Below are positions 8,501 to 18,545 of a stretch of 23,313 nt of DNA, one piece after another. A program made the translations under genes and the position numbers. Under the pieces are notes generated by a model. The model had not been told where the DNA came from and did no database searches. It saw only the letters and a list, made by a program, of their open reading frames with translations. The first letter of the stretch is position 1, and the number at the start of each line of letters is the position of its first letter. The stretch is taken from positions 1-23,313 of the forward strand of contig NW_013654407.1 in the NCBI RefSeq assembly GCF_000499385.1. The letters run 5' to 3'. This DNA comes from Eimeria necatrix (lineage: Eukaryota > Apicomplexa > Conoidasida > Eucoccidiorida > Eimeriidae).

Positions 8501-9721
8501 TTTTTGTCGTTTTTTTGTTTTCTTTTTGGCATTTAAACAAACCATTTTAAATTCCCGAGTTTATTGTCTTATCGAGGAACAAAAGGTCTTGCAAATGATG
8601 CAAAAGTGGGAAAAAAATCCAAAAGAAAAGAACTTGAATAGTTTTTTTTTGCAAGTTTTTTCTTTTTGTGCAGGCCGTAGAAAACGTCCAGCGAGTGATT
8701 GGCGAACTCGCCAGCATCTTCCAAAGAGTGGCAACTATGATAGCTCATCAGGAAGAAATGATTCAAAGAATTGACCAAGACATCGACACTTCCATGTACC
8801 ACATCAGAGAAGGTGCCTCAACCCAGCAGCGAGCAACACACCCAGCTAGCCAGCTAGCTAGCTAGCGAGCCAGCTAGCCAGCTAGCTAGCCAGCGAGGTA
8901 GCTAGCCAGCTAGCTACCTAGCTAGCTAGCTAGCGAGGTAGCTAGCCAGTTAGCTAGCTAGCGAGGTAGCTGGCCAGCTAGCTGGCTGGCTGGCTAGCTG
9001 GCTGGCTGGCTAGCTAGCTACAGAGCTGCCCACTCGTTAGCTGGCCAGATTCCCAGCTAGCGATTTGGCTAGCTAGAGAGCGAGCAATTTTCACGTGAAG
9101 TCAAATTCCTATAAATGCGTGCGAATTTGCATTATCTTGATTGTTTTTCTTTTCTTTTATCTTCATGTCCTTGTGCCTCCTACTCTTTACAAATGCCTGC
9201 GCAATTTTCCTTTTCATTCCATTATTTTTCTGTCTTTCAAGGCATTTATTATGTGGCTAGCCAGCTAGCCAGCTAGCCAGCTAGCCAGCTAGCCAGCTAC
9301 TTACCTTTTTGTGTCTTTTGTTTGTTTCAGGCCAAAATGAACTCTTGAATTTTTACAACAGGATTTCCTCCAACAGATCCCTCATCATCAAGGCAAGGCA
9401 GCACATTTCGTTGGCTAGCTAACTGGCTAGTCTTGACTGGCTATCTAGCTAGCCAGATAGCTAGCTAGGTAGCTAGCTAGCTACCCAGCTGGCTAGCTAG
9501 CAAGCTGCTACTAGCCTCCTAAGCGTTTGCAAGGCTGGCTAGCTATCTGGCTAGCTAGACATCAGCGCAGCTAGTGTGAACTTGTCTTTCTTATTCATGT
9601 TTTCCGTAATTTGCAGTTTGGTTTTTAATTTTTTGTTCATTTATTTATTTGTCTGTTTCGTCTGCAGGTTTTTCTGTTGCTGATGGCCTTCATTTTGTTT
9701 TTTGTTTTCTTCTTGAGCTGA
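5874..9721 (+). CDS. STX5: Syntaxin-5/Sed5-type Qa-SNARE, eight exons
   Basis: A membrane-anchored SNARE for ER-Golgi and intra-Golgi vesicle fusion; the family pairs with Qb, Qc and R-SNAREs. Exons: 5874-6057, 6221-6291, 6499-6666, 7339-7430, 8377-8437, 8674-8812, 9331-9392 and 9668-9721. They total 831 nt with unbroken phase, giving 276 residues. The protein starts MAYDRTAEF, matching the conserved DRTxEF of Sed5/Stx5. Residues about 50-120 match the Habc region (LTFEIRKTINTLN; FKDILMLRTENLKRQDKRR). The SNARE motif runs from about residue 185 (AYSQARAE|AVENVQRVIGEL) with the zero-layer Gln at 218 (IAHQEEMIQRIDQDI). A tail anchor covers about 256-275 (SLIIKVFLLLMAFILFFVFF) and ends with Ser then TGA. 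It is somewhat shorter than animal syntaxin 5. The start is the first ATG after an in-frame TGA at 5820. Introns are GT-AG except the last, which is GC-AG (GCAAGG). An Ala5 run (100-104) lies in the loop between Habc helices. Exon 5 is the least certain, chosen by phase and its match to the family just before the SNARE core. Confidence 0.93.
6056..6067. other. Palindrome GTGTACGTACAC over the first syntaxin splice donor
   Basis: This perfect 12-nt palindrome contains the exon 1 donor GTACGT (6058). The extended form TGTACGTACACCTC resembles motifs at 4001, 4381 and 5443. Confidence 0.75.
6298..6347. repeat. Intronic TTTAGGG array
   Basis: Seven TTTAGGG units start about seven bases after the exon 2 donor (GTAAGC at 6292). 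On the sense strand these G-runs could form G-quadruplexes in the pre-mRNA. Confidence 0.95.
6441..6488. repeat. Intronic TTTAGGG array before the exon 3 acceptor
   Basis: Six TTTAGGG units, the last degraded, running to within about ten bases of the acceptor GTTGCAG (6498). Confidence 0.95.
6675..6948. repeat. Cluster of TTTAGGG arrays in syntaxin intron 3
   Basis: A head-to-head piece comes first: CCTAAACCC at 6675-6683, then GGGTTTAGG at 6691-6699. Degraded units follow to about 6730, clean arrays at about 6770-6804 and 6826-6876, and a short one at 6932-6948. Apart from the inverted piece all read TTTAGGG on the sense strand. A second copy of the exon-end sequence (GAGGTGAAGC) occurs at about 6736. 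Confidence 0.9.
6968..7319. repeat. AAAT/TTAAT simple repeats in intron 3
   Basis: AAAATAAAAT and TTAAATTAAA stretches at 6968-7090 and 7203-7319, separated by a more complex AT-rich spacer. No coding signal. Confidence 0.85.
7459..7585. repeat. 42-bp AT minisatellite in intron 4
   Basis: About three tandem copies of a 42-bp unit containing TTTATTTTGAAATAATTAAT. Confidence 0.8.
7601..7975. repeat. Minisatellite of about 111-119 bp in intron 4
   Basis: Units start at about 7601, 7719 and 7830, with a partial one at about 7949. Each begins AACATTTTATTCTTCA and continues with GACAGAAGGGTAAAGAAG-like sequence. Copies differ by small indels and substitutions. Confidence 0.85.
8174..8212. repeat. 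(CTG)13 run in syntaxin intron 4
   Basis: Thirteen CTG units in the intron between exons 7339-7430 and 8377-8437, so noncoding in the gene model. Confidence 0.9.
8276..8366. repeat. (TTTA)n microsatellite before the exon 5 acceptor
   Basis: About eighteen near-perfect TTTA units followed by further TTTA-like sequence. It ends ten bases before the acceptor TTTTTCAACTCAG and may act as an extended U-rich tract. Confidence 0.9.
8455..8499. repeat. (CAG)15 run in syntaxin intron 5
   Basis: Fifteen CAG units start 17 bases after the exon 5 donor (GTCCGT at 8438). Reading through gives poly-Ser, poly-Ala or poly-Gln, but family alignment needs the splice before this run. Confidence 0.9.
8843..9076. 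repeat. CTAG-rich (CAGCTAGC) repeat, intron 6
   Basis: A degenerate array of GCTAGC, CCAGCTAG, GGTAGCTA and CTGGCTGG words, rich in the self-complementary CTAG and AGCT cores. Confidence 0.9.
9255..9300. repeat. Clean (CCAGCTAG)n array, intron 6
   Basis: About five perfect 8-bp CCAGCTAG units, 30 bases before the exon 7 acceptor (TTTCAG, 9330). Confidence 0.9.
9412..9562. repeat. CTAG-rich repeat, intron 7
   Basis: Degenerate GGCTAGCTA and AGCTAGCC words, the same family as in intron 6. It begins about 20 bases after the non-canonical GC donor at 9393. Confidence 0.85.
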
Positions 9722-10590
9722 CTTCGGCAGAATTTTCTTTTTCTCCAATCATGCATGCAATCATGATGTTGGAAAGCTGCGGCCGAGTAAGCTGCTGCTG
9801 CTGTTGCTGCAGCAGCAGCTGCTGCAGCAACACGAGCTGCCGGCTTTCTTTAGAAGGGTTCGCCTGCTACTTCAGCTTTCTGAAACCCGAAATAATTCCT
9901 TCTCGTTCATTTTCATTCAAGTTCTTCAACTTAGACTCTAATTGTGAAACTTTAACTTCTAGCCATCAAATTTGGATTCCTAAATTAATGTTCCTTTGCA
10001 CCCGCCACACAGGTGGCCGTGACAGGAATGCAGCAACAGTTGGAGTGTTTCTAGGGTGTCAGGGGCAGCATTTTGCATGGTTTTTGCATCTAAAAGCATT
10101 AATATTAACATTTTTACGTTTATTTGGTCAGTAAATCCCCAAACTGCTTCGAAATGAGCCCGAAAGCTGGCTCAAACGGACTGCTTTCCTTCTACTGATG
10201 GGTAGCCGCTGCAGCGCTCCCAGGCAGAGGCCGCAGCAAACTGACTGCACGTTAGCCGCGCTGCGTGGCTGAGTGACCCCAGAAAAGAGCCCCAAAGGCT
10301 GCGCTAATAAACAAATAATTCACTTTTGTGGGGCTTTAGGAAGCAGCAGTGCGAGGGAGCAGCGAATGCGGCAGGAAGCGAGACGCGGAATCTTGAAAAG
10401 CCACTCCAAGGGCCCTGCAGAGTGAAGAGTTCACTTCGTTTCTCTTTTGCATCCTTTTTTAGTGTTGTTGCACCACAATTAAGAACAAAGGACTCATTTA
10501 TGCGTTTCTCTACGGAGCAGCAAATGCAGAAAGGTGCAATACAGGGCGGCTTGAAGAACCACGCCGAGGCTACCTGTGGCTCCGCAGGGG
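9722..10590. other. 3' flank of the syntaxin gene, no further gene seen
   Basis: The 3' UTR presumably starts here. Some frames are open across the flank but overlap exon 8 out of frame and look composition-driven. A CAG/CTG hairpin sits at 9803-9831 and TGCATGCA at 9752-9759. AATAAAC-type sequence is at about 10305. Telomere-like and triplet repeats end in this stretch. Confidence 0.6.
9803..9831. other. Perfect 13-bp inverted repeat (CAG/CTG hairpin)
   Basis: Arms GTTGCTGCAGCAG and CTGCTGCAGCAAC are separated by CAG, about 80 bases after the syntaxin stop codon. It would form a stable hairpin in the 3' UTR. A terminator or processing role is possible but unsupported. Confidence 0.8.
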
Positions 10591-10591
10591 A

Positions 10592-10751
10592 AAGGTTTAT
10601 TTCGTTCTCTTTTGAAAGTTTACTTTTTGTCCATCTACTCCGCTTTGCAATAACTAATTGCATTCGTCTTGAAGGTTTATTTCGTCCTGTTTTGAAAGTT
10701 TACTTTTTGTCCATCTACTCCGTTTGCCAATGACTAATTGCACTCGTCTTC
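10592..10751. repeat. 80-bp tandem duplication
   Basis: Two adjacent copies (10592-10671 and 10672-10751) share AAGGTTTATTTCGT at the start and TTTACTTTTTGTCCATCTAC in the middle, with about ten differences. No coding signal. Confidence 0.9.
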
Positions 10752-12900
10752 TAATTCAGGTAGGGCCTCAGCCTAGGCATAAACTTGATAACAATACTTA
10801 TTGACAGTGCCGTGGACTTGGCTACGTGATTACAATTAGGTGAATGTTGAATACGACTTTACAATGACAGTAAGACGCTCTCGTGTCCTCGTAATTTGCA
10901 AAAACGTGGAGTCGCGATCGCTTTTCATGGGGAGCTCACTCAGCTATCTGACATATGAATCTGAAATTACTTCGAGTACAGACTTTTAGTTGAGCAGCTG
11001 ATACGAAGACTTGTATTAAGGCCAGATGAGTACTTAGAATGATAAGTTCACCAAGCCTATTGGACAAGTGGAAAAAAGCTTTGAGAGCATTTCAAAGCTC
11101 ACTCTCAGAAGTTGCCATATACCTTCAGTCTTTAAGCTACGATAAGTTCAAAAACCAGTTCAAATAAATACTTATCGTAACAAGATCATTGAGCCAAAGC
11201 AGCTGGCGCGCAAGACGTGTAACGCTCAGGGAGAGCCAGCTTTTCTTGAAAAGCGTTCAACTGAGTGAGCAGTAGTGTCAAAAGCCGACAGACATTCATT
11301 GAAAAAAAAAACCCAGAAAGCAAAAATACGTGGCCCAGCCATCTCTAGGATATGAAAAACAGACTTCGCGAACATTCTGTGCAGTGCAAGTCTAGAAAAC
11401 AGGCCGCAGCAAACGCCAAGCTGCTGCTGCTCATGGAAAAGCTGCACCACACTGCATCGGAGAAGTCTTGTGCCTCCATGGGAACACTTTGGAAGCAGCA
11501 CGACAAGGGCCCGTGTACAAAAGCTTGCTCTGCAGAGCTCTTTTGTTTACCCCGGGTCCCAGTTGTGTTCTTCATTGGTATTCCTTAGGAAACAGGAAAT
11601 GGCCACAGCCATGGGCACAGTTCTGTTTGTCGACAATGAAGTGTTTTCCGACGCCACCGAACATCGGCGCTCAACAAATGAGTTGACGTACTCACTGCAG
11701 CGGCGTCGCATCAAAATATCCCTTAAATGACTTGCACTGCAAATGCAAAATGCCACAGCATACTTGTTGAAACTGCTGGTCGAGTAAAGATTGCACTCAA
11801 GCTATTCACCCCGCGCAAGCAGGTGCAAAGTGAAACGTGAATTGCATGCTAGTACACGGCTGCTGCGTATTTTGTTCAAGTATCTTGAAATGCGTGAATA
11901 AAAGATCTCATCCAGCCACATGCACCCTTAATTACAAAGTTACACAGGAACAAGCTCACGGGAAACGTTGCACCCAACGCTGAACGTATTGTTTACTGTT
12001 GCCAAGCAGCTGAATGCATACTTTCCTTCCTAGCCCTTCCTTCTGGATTGCACGCGGTAGCCTAGCCGCACGACCACTTTAAAAGCACTTTCAATATTTA
12101 TCAGAGACCCCTGGGGCTGAAACCAGTTTCTGCGAGCAGCTGTTATTTACAAGTGAAGACTTGGATCGCCGGGCTATGCCGAAAGAAATTCAGCCCCTCG
12201 CGCCAGTCTTAATAATCACGATGGTTTCTGCGCAATCTGACTGACTCCAGCTCGTGCCTGGCAGCTGACAAGTCTGCTCAATAAAGCTAATTCAAAGAAA
12301 GCCGCAACGGGCCAAGCACGCCTCAGCAGCTCACCGAACTGTGACCTGCTTGAATTGTGCAACAACGAGTGCTGATGCATATCCGACCGTCGACATGCGC
12401 ACACGCATGGCGATTAGGCCGCTTGCCACTTGGTTTAGTAATGGACTTAGTCGCACCTCTCGAACAAACATGTTAGTAATGCTTCCGGCTAGCCAGAGAA
12501 CCAATGCCAAGTAGTGCCCCGCAACGGCCGGCTACAAGCGCGTTGTTGCTGCAGACCGAATCGTCTCTATTAAATTCCTTGATTTAGAGATACCAGGATA
12601 ACTCATTTTGCATCCACGATACTGCAGCGCACTGCGGGAGTATGCCTTTCATGTACAGCACGATTTTTTCATTGCAAAATTGCGCTGTACACCTCGTGCG
12701 TCACAAGAAACTGCTGGCCTGCAAGCTTCTACACGAACGTCTCAGTTCCTGTTCCACAAAGTCCCGGCTTGGCAACCCACACAGATCGTCCTGGAGACAT
12801 TAGGACAAAAGCTATGACGAAATTTAGCTTGTCAGCTGCCTGCAAAGTGCAAGAAAACTAGAAAGGGCGATTTGCTGCGGACAGCATGCGCCGTGCGCCG
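10752..12900. other. Gene-poor region with weak members of the right-hand repeat family
   Basis: No open frame here looks like a known protein. About 11650-11725 resembles 19795-19880 and 22750-22815 (CTCAACAAATGAGTT, CTGCAG, CAAAAATATCCC-like words). About 12455-12550 shares CACCTCTCGAACAAAC and GGCTACAAGCGCGT with later repeats. This suggests older copies of the family. Confidence 0.5.
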
Positions 12901-15900
12901 TTTCACGTTGCAAATGAGTGCGTCAAAGGTTTTGGCAGCCAACCAGAGCGGCAGCATTGTCTCACCGTCCACTGAAGTGTTTCTTAACAGTGCATGCTTC
13001 ACAAGCCTGACGTGCTGGTATCCCAACTGCTTCAAGAAGCCACGTCAACAAACGTGAAGCACAGCCGCTGGCTACTTCTGCATGAAATGCCGCAGCGCAG
13101 CAGCAGGTTCGCCGAGCACTACACCCCAAGCGTTGCAGCTCACTCACAATCCACCACGAAGATCTTCATCAGATGATCTACACGCACTGTAGAGGGATGT
13201 ACGTGTTCTAATATGATCAGGTTAGCTCCAGTCGTCACTGTTCCAAGAATGTTCGAGCTTCACGTAACACACCGATTGTCTTCGGCATTGCACAAAGAAG
13301 CACGTAGGCTTGAAGCTAGTGAGCCTGCTTCATCCAAGTTCTGCAGTGCAATTAGTGCTTCATAAAGACATCACACTTCATCTCACATTACAGCAAGGAG
13401 CACATAAGATTTTCGTCAACGCCCCGTGTGCAAGACAAACCGTGTTTCATAACACAGCCACACTTCATGTGACGTCACATCAAAATGGTTCAAAAAGTTT
13501 GGCAGTCGATGTGTGGAGGAAAGTTGCCACGCCACATACAAGAAGATTTCAAATAGAATAAAAAGGTACGCGTAAGCCCTGCTGAAGAAGTTGCATTAAC
13601 TAAAGACTGACACTCTGGTAGGGCACGAAGGAAGAGCTAGGCCGACCACTAGCCAAAAGTCTGCATCAAGCTTGGCCCACAAGACAAGTGTTGTTCCGCG
13701 AAAATATTGCAATTCACACGACTTTCTGAGAGAGCGTACCAAAGAATCTGGCAGTCATCGTGTGGAGCATCACTGCCACGGCATTCACATAGACACCTTT
13801 GAACGCTGCCACAGATTCAGAAATCCTTGGGCCTTGCACACTGAAGAACATCACACAGCCCACACTGGCCTGGAGGGCAGCGACCAGCAACAGTCCCACT
13901 AAAAATGTGCGCGCGCTCGTTTTTAAACAGAATAGTAGGGCTCAAACGTCAAAAGGCGTGTGAGAACTGTCGGAGAATGCTGTTTTGGCTGATCTCTCGC
14001 GCAGTATATACTCTGATGCCAATGTTGCACTAAAATTAGCGTCATGGCATTGGCCACCATTTTATCAAGCTTCAACTTCACAGTGCAAACGACGTTTTTC
14101 GAAAGATACAGGACGTGCCACTTGAGCATCACGCTTGTACAAAAGCTCTTCAACTCATGAGCTGCTGTACAAAATGGGGTTCATGATAGCGGCGAACTTG
14201 ATATCACATTACAACAAAACGCGCTAAGGACTTCCGCCTTCAGCGTGCAGATCCTCATTGTTGCATCATATATACTGCCATTATTCAACATCTTCCGCTC
14301 AGCAACGAGTAGACTCTGCAGGCAAATTTGCATCAAGCAACCATATCAACTGGCGTGGACGGCAACGGCCAGCCAGCAACAAATATAACAATGGCGCTTG
14401 GTGCTCCGCAACAGAGCAGTAGAGCTGAATGTGAACACCTCACGCACGAACAGCCACAAAACGCCTTATCATTTGATCTCCCATACAGTCGGCTACTAGT
14501 GCCTCATTGTGATCAGCCCAAATAAAGTTCGACACAATCTAAGCAAATTCGAACTTCACAGCTCACACGAATTGCTGTGGAATATGCAGCACATGGGAGA
14601 TAGGCGCCACGTTATTCAACAATCAGCTGCATGCGAGTTCTGCAGTACAAATGGCGCCTCATGAAAAAGGAATACTTGACCTGACGTCGTGCCAAAAGTG
14701 CTCGAAAGTGTCAAGCTGCTCCCTGCAATGGATATCGCGTCAATTTTTCACAAACAATTTTTCACATTAAGTGGCGTGCAGCGGAATAGTCACCTGTCTT
14801 TCAATGAAACTCCCGCGAGCACTGTCTCCACCAGAGTGGTGAAGCTCGCGCGACCAACCAAACCTCTTTCTATAGCCGAAAAGTTCTATTTGCTTTCTCC
14901 CTCAACGTAGTCGAACACCAGTACCGAAATGGGATTAGATTAAAGGCGATTGCCACTGTCAAATTATGCTTCAACTTGACACCGCATTGATCACCTTGGA
15001 GAAAGGCAGCAAGATACAGGTCGGCATATACGTAACTGACCTGACGAGCAGGAGCAGTCTCTGCTATACCGTTTCCGGAAAAAAAGCCATCAGGCATCTA
15101 CTATTTGCTGCTTATGGAGAATGCGCAAGCAATTGCAGGGCCCCCATGAAAATTCTCTGGAAGCGAAAGAACAAAGATCCGAGCATGATGGATAAGCGCC
15201 GAAGCTTCTGTTTTTACTCTGGACCTCACTTGCATTTTTTTCTCTCTAGAACAACAGGACATGATTATGGGCGTACGTATATTTGCTGAACCGAGCCGGC
15301 TTTACGGTGGTACTCAACGTGTGAATTGGCGTGCGTTCTGAAGCCAAACTCCAAAACAATTCCTGCTCTATATATAAGTTACTAGTGACCCACGGGCAAT
15401 TGATGCATTACGTCAATATTGTGCAGGGCGCGAACAAAAGGCCTGCGCTGCCAAAGCGCTCCTTTCATTCCAAAGTTGCCATATAACCCGCCCATGAGAA
15501 ACATATCGAAGCGCCTAGCATTGAAGATACCTTCTCTGACTGAGATGCGGCTGAGTCGCCGTTCTGGCGTCTTCCCTTCCAAAATGCACGCGACGAGATC
15601 TCTGGTTAAGCAGTACAAAAGATTTTTTGACACCTACGGCGAACGCTAAAGGTAAAAGCCACTGTTTGTATGCAGCCACCTGTAGTAGACAGAGAAATGA
15701 ATTGCCAAACAAAAAACTGGAACGCAGTCTAGCGCTAGGCACCAACTCCAATAATCAACGGTGTTTGCGTCGCTTGCTCGTCCCTGACTCCCGTTTAGCT
15801 CTGATCGCCTGGCAGTGTACTAAAGTAACTTAGGCTTAATGTCAATCACTAGGAGTCAAGCGTGACCTGACTTGCCATCAAACAATAGTCGGCTTCAGCG

Positions 15901-16859
15901 GTGCAGTAAAAAGAACCAATAAACTTGCTGCCATCGAAAGATACAAACGCAAAGACAGTTGGACACCTGTCACCTTGTCTGGGTAAAAAGCTTAGTCGCA
16001 TCTCCCGAACAAACGCATTTGCGATTATGTCAACCACTGGACATATAAATTCACCCAATAGCCTTGGTCATCTTTCAGCACCTGTCAGTTACAAGCGCGT
16101 ACTTGCTGCCAACCAGCTCGCTGCAAATGAATGACATAACTTGGAGGCAACGTGAGACATTCCAGCAGCACTCCGTGATACATTCCAGCAGCACACCAGA
16201 GGTGTGAAGCATATCATTTTGCGAATGCAAGTGACCAGCGAATGCTTGCTTCAATGCCCTGCACCAGAGGTCTCCGATGCCACTCCACAGCGTGTCGGCG
16301 TGCCAACTCCCATAGGTCGTCTCGGACAGATCAGAACAAAATGTGGAGGATTTTGGTGTGGGCAGCCTTCCTACTGCTACGCTGACATCAGCGACTGGCA
16401 TGAATGGCGTGTATCATCCTGTACTGCAAATTGGTGAATTGAAAGCTTTTTCAGCACAGGAGTACAACAGCATTGCCTGGCCGAGTACCGGACGCTTTCT
16501 TTCAGCGCTGCGCGCCCCACGAGCGTGAGTCACTGACACTCCAACTGCTCCAAGCAACCACGCCAACTAATGTGCAGCACAATGACCATGCTTTCGAAGT
16601 TTTGTAGCTCATTAGCAGTTTGGCAAAGGAATAAAGCGGGAGTGTTACAGCTTATTCATGAGTGGAAGTTAAAATCTTGGCCTGCTGCTCTCTCAAACAA
16701 CGTAGCGATGTCCTAGTGCTGCAAAGTTACCAGCTCACCGACATTTGCCCTTTTGTGCATCTTCTTTACAAGATACGCGATTCGTCTTGGATACAGAGGG
16801 AGGGTGTAGATCGGCGTTAGGGTGGTGAAAATGCGCCACGCAAGCTCTGCGGTACAGTT

Positions 16860-17640
16860 GACAATTCATGAAAGCGCCACACTTCTTGGGGCACCGCAGC
16901 AAGCAACACCAACGAATTTGGCCGCTAACCTGGTCCACGCATGACCTGCAGAGTAAGTAGTGCTTCATAACGAAGCGACGCCTCGTCTGACAACCAGGAA
17001 GAAAACTTCAAGGCTTTTGGTAGCCAATGAGTGGAACCTCGTTGCTAAGCCGTGTACAGAAGCACCCATCAAAATTATGTAATTAGAAGTGCATACGATT
17101 TCCGGGAAAAGGTGCAGTATTTAACCGCTAACAGCCACACAAGAAGGCTTGCAACATAATGGTGACCCATCTCTGGACAAAACACGCGTGAGAGTGAATG
17201 GGGAAGCATCGGGGTGGAGCTTGGGCAGTTACGCTGATTTGTGAACGATCTGAACACGCTGGGCCAGCGGCCATCTCACGCACAATAATCGAACGCTGGT
17301 GACGTAATGCTACCCGGTCAGCTCAACAACAGGTGCCGCCAATCCCCAAATGCTCCAATTCCACAACAACCGCATACATGTCCTTACGCAGGCCATGAAG
17401 AAGCATGTGGGCGTTACACTGTTCGACAACTTGCGTAGCATGTGGTTTGTAGTACAAGTGTTGGTTCACGAAACCAACGCACTTCACCTGATCTCGCAAC
17501 AAAAGTTGCCAAAGATTATGGCAGTCAATATGTGGAACATAAGTGCCATGACGTCTACGCAGGCACCTCTCGAAGCCGTAGACTCGAGAGAACATCCACT
17601 CACCTCTCGAACAAACACGCTACTGATTCTTTCATCCAAC
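16860..17640. repeat. Diverged repeat unit A
   Basis: This aligns by eye with 17818-18545: matching landmarks are CACGCATGACCTGCA, CGTCTGACA, GTGAACGATC and the CAGTCAATATGTGGAACATA core. Similarity is moderate, with many substitutions and indels. Confidence 0.65.
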
Positions 17641-17817
17641 CACAGGAACATCAGCTACACCTAATACCCTTGACCATATTCAAACAACTGCCAGTTACAA
17701 CCGTGTACTCGGTGCGAACAAGCTTTCTAAGAGCGAATGCTCTTACTTGGAGGCATCGTGACAATCCGTGATAAGTCTATAAGATATTGCAGCACATTCC
17801 AGCAGCACACTGGAGGT

Positions 17818-18545
17818 GAAATGCCACACTTCATACGGCATCGCAGCAAGGAACACCAAAGATATTGACCAAAAACCTGCTTCACGCATGACCTGCAAGA
17901 TAAATATTGCTTCATTAAGAAGCGACTCTCGTCTGACATCCCAACGAAAAGCTCGGAGGAATTTGGCAGTCAATCAACAATCAGCACCTGTCAAAACTAT
18001 GTAGTTCGAAACGCGTACGTTTTGCGGGAAAAGCTGCATTAATTAAACACAGACAGCCACATCAGGAGGACTGCATCATAATGGCGACTCATCGCGAGGC
18101 AAAACAAACGTGAGTTTCAATGGCACAGGAACGCGGTAGAGCTTGCGCAGTTCCGCTGGTCTGTGAAAAATCAGAAAACGCTGTCCCGGTTGCTATCTCA
18201 CGCAATGTGATCGAATACCAGCGATGTTATGTTGTCTGATCAGGTCGGCGACAGGCGCCGCTATTCATGTACGCTTTATTTCCACATAAAACATACACAT
18301 TTTCCCGCACAGACCACGAAGAGGTAGCTAGGCGTCGCACTGTTTGACAGCCTGTGGCACCAGTAGTCTGCAGTGCAGTTGCTGATTCACCAAACCGACG
18401 CCCTCCACCTGATAGCGCAAGAACAGGTAGCAAAGATTGTGGCGGTCAATTCGTGGAACATAATTTCCACAAAGCCTACGCCGGCACCTCTCAATGCCGC
18501 AGAGCCAAGAGCAAATACGCTCTGCACGTCAAATGCAATCACGTA
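17818..18545. repeat. Diverged repeat unit B
   Basis: Partner of unit A. Its latter part, from about 18143, also aligns with 21181 onward, so it overlaps the start of the 3-kb duplication. Confidence 0.65.

Noticed and set aside
8574..8612. Peptide IEEQKVLQMMQ as the start of the SNARE motif
   Set aside because: It looked SNARE-like, but no donor joins it in phase to the exon at 8674 with correct spacing. AYSQARAE in exon 5 does join in phase and matches the family at exactly the right distance from the zero layer.
8238..8774. Long open frame through the TTTA and CAG repeats
   Set aside because: It reads the microsatellites as repeated Leu/Ile/Tyr/Phe and poly-Ala and crosses syntaxin exons 5 and 6 out of frame. 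Family alignment places splice sites at 8376/8377, 8437/8438 and 8673/8674 instead.
9649..10134. 161-codon plus-strand open frame
   Set aside because: It overlaps syntaxin exon 8 in a different frame, lacks family features and is partly driven by the CTG/CAG hairpin.
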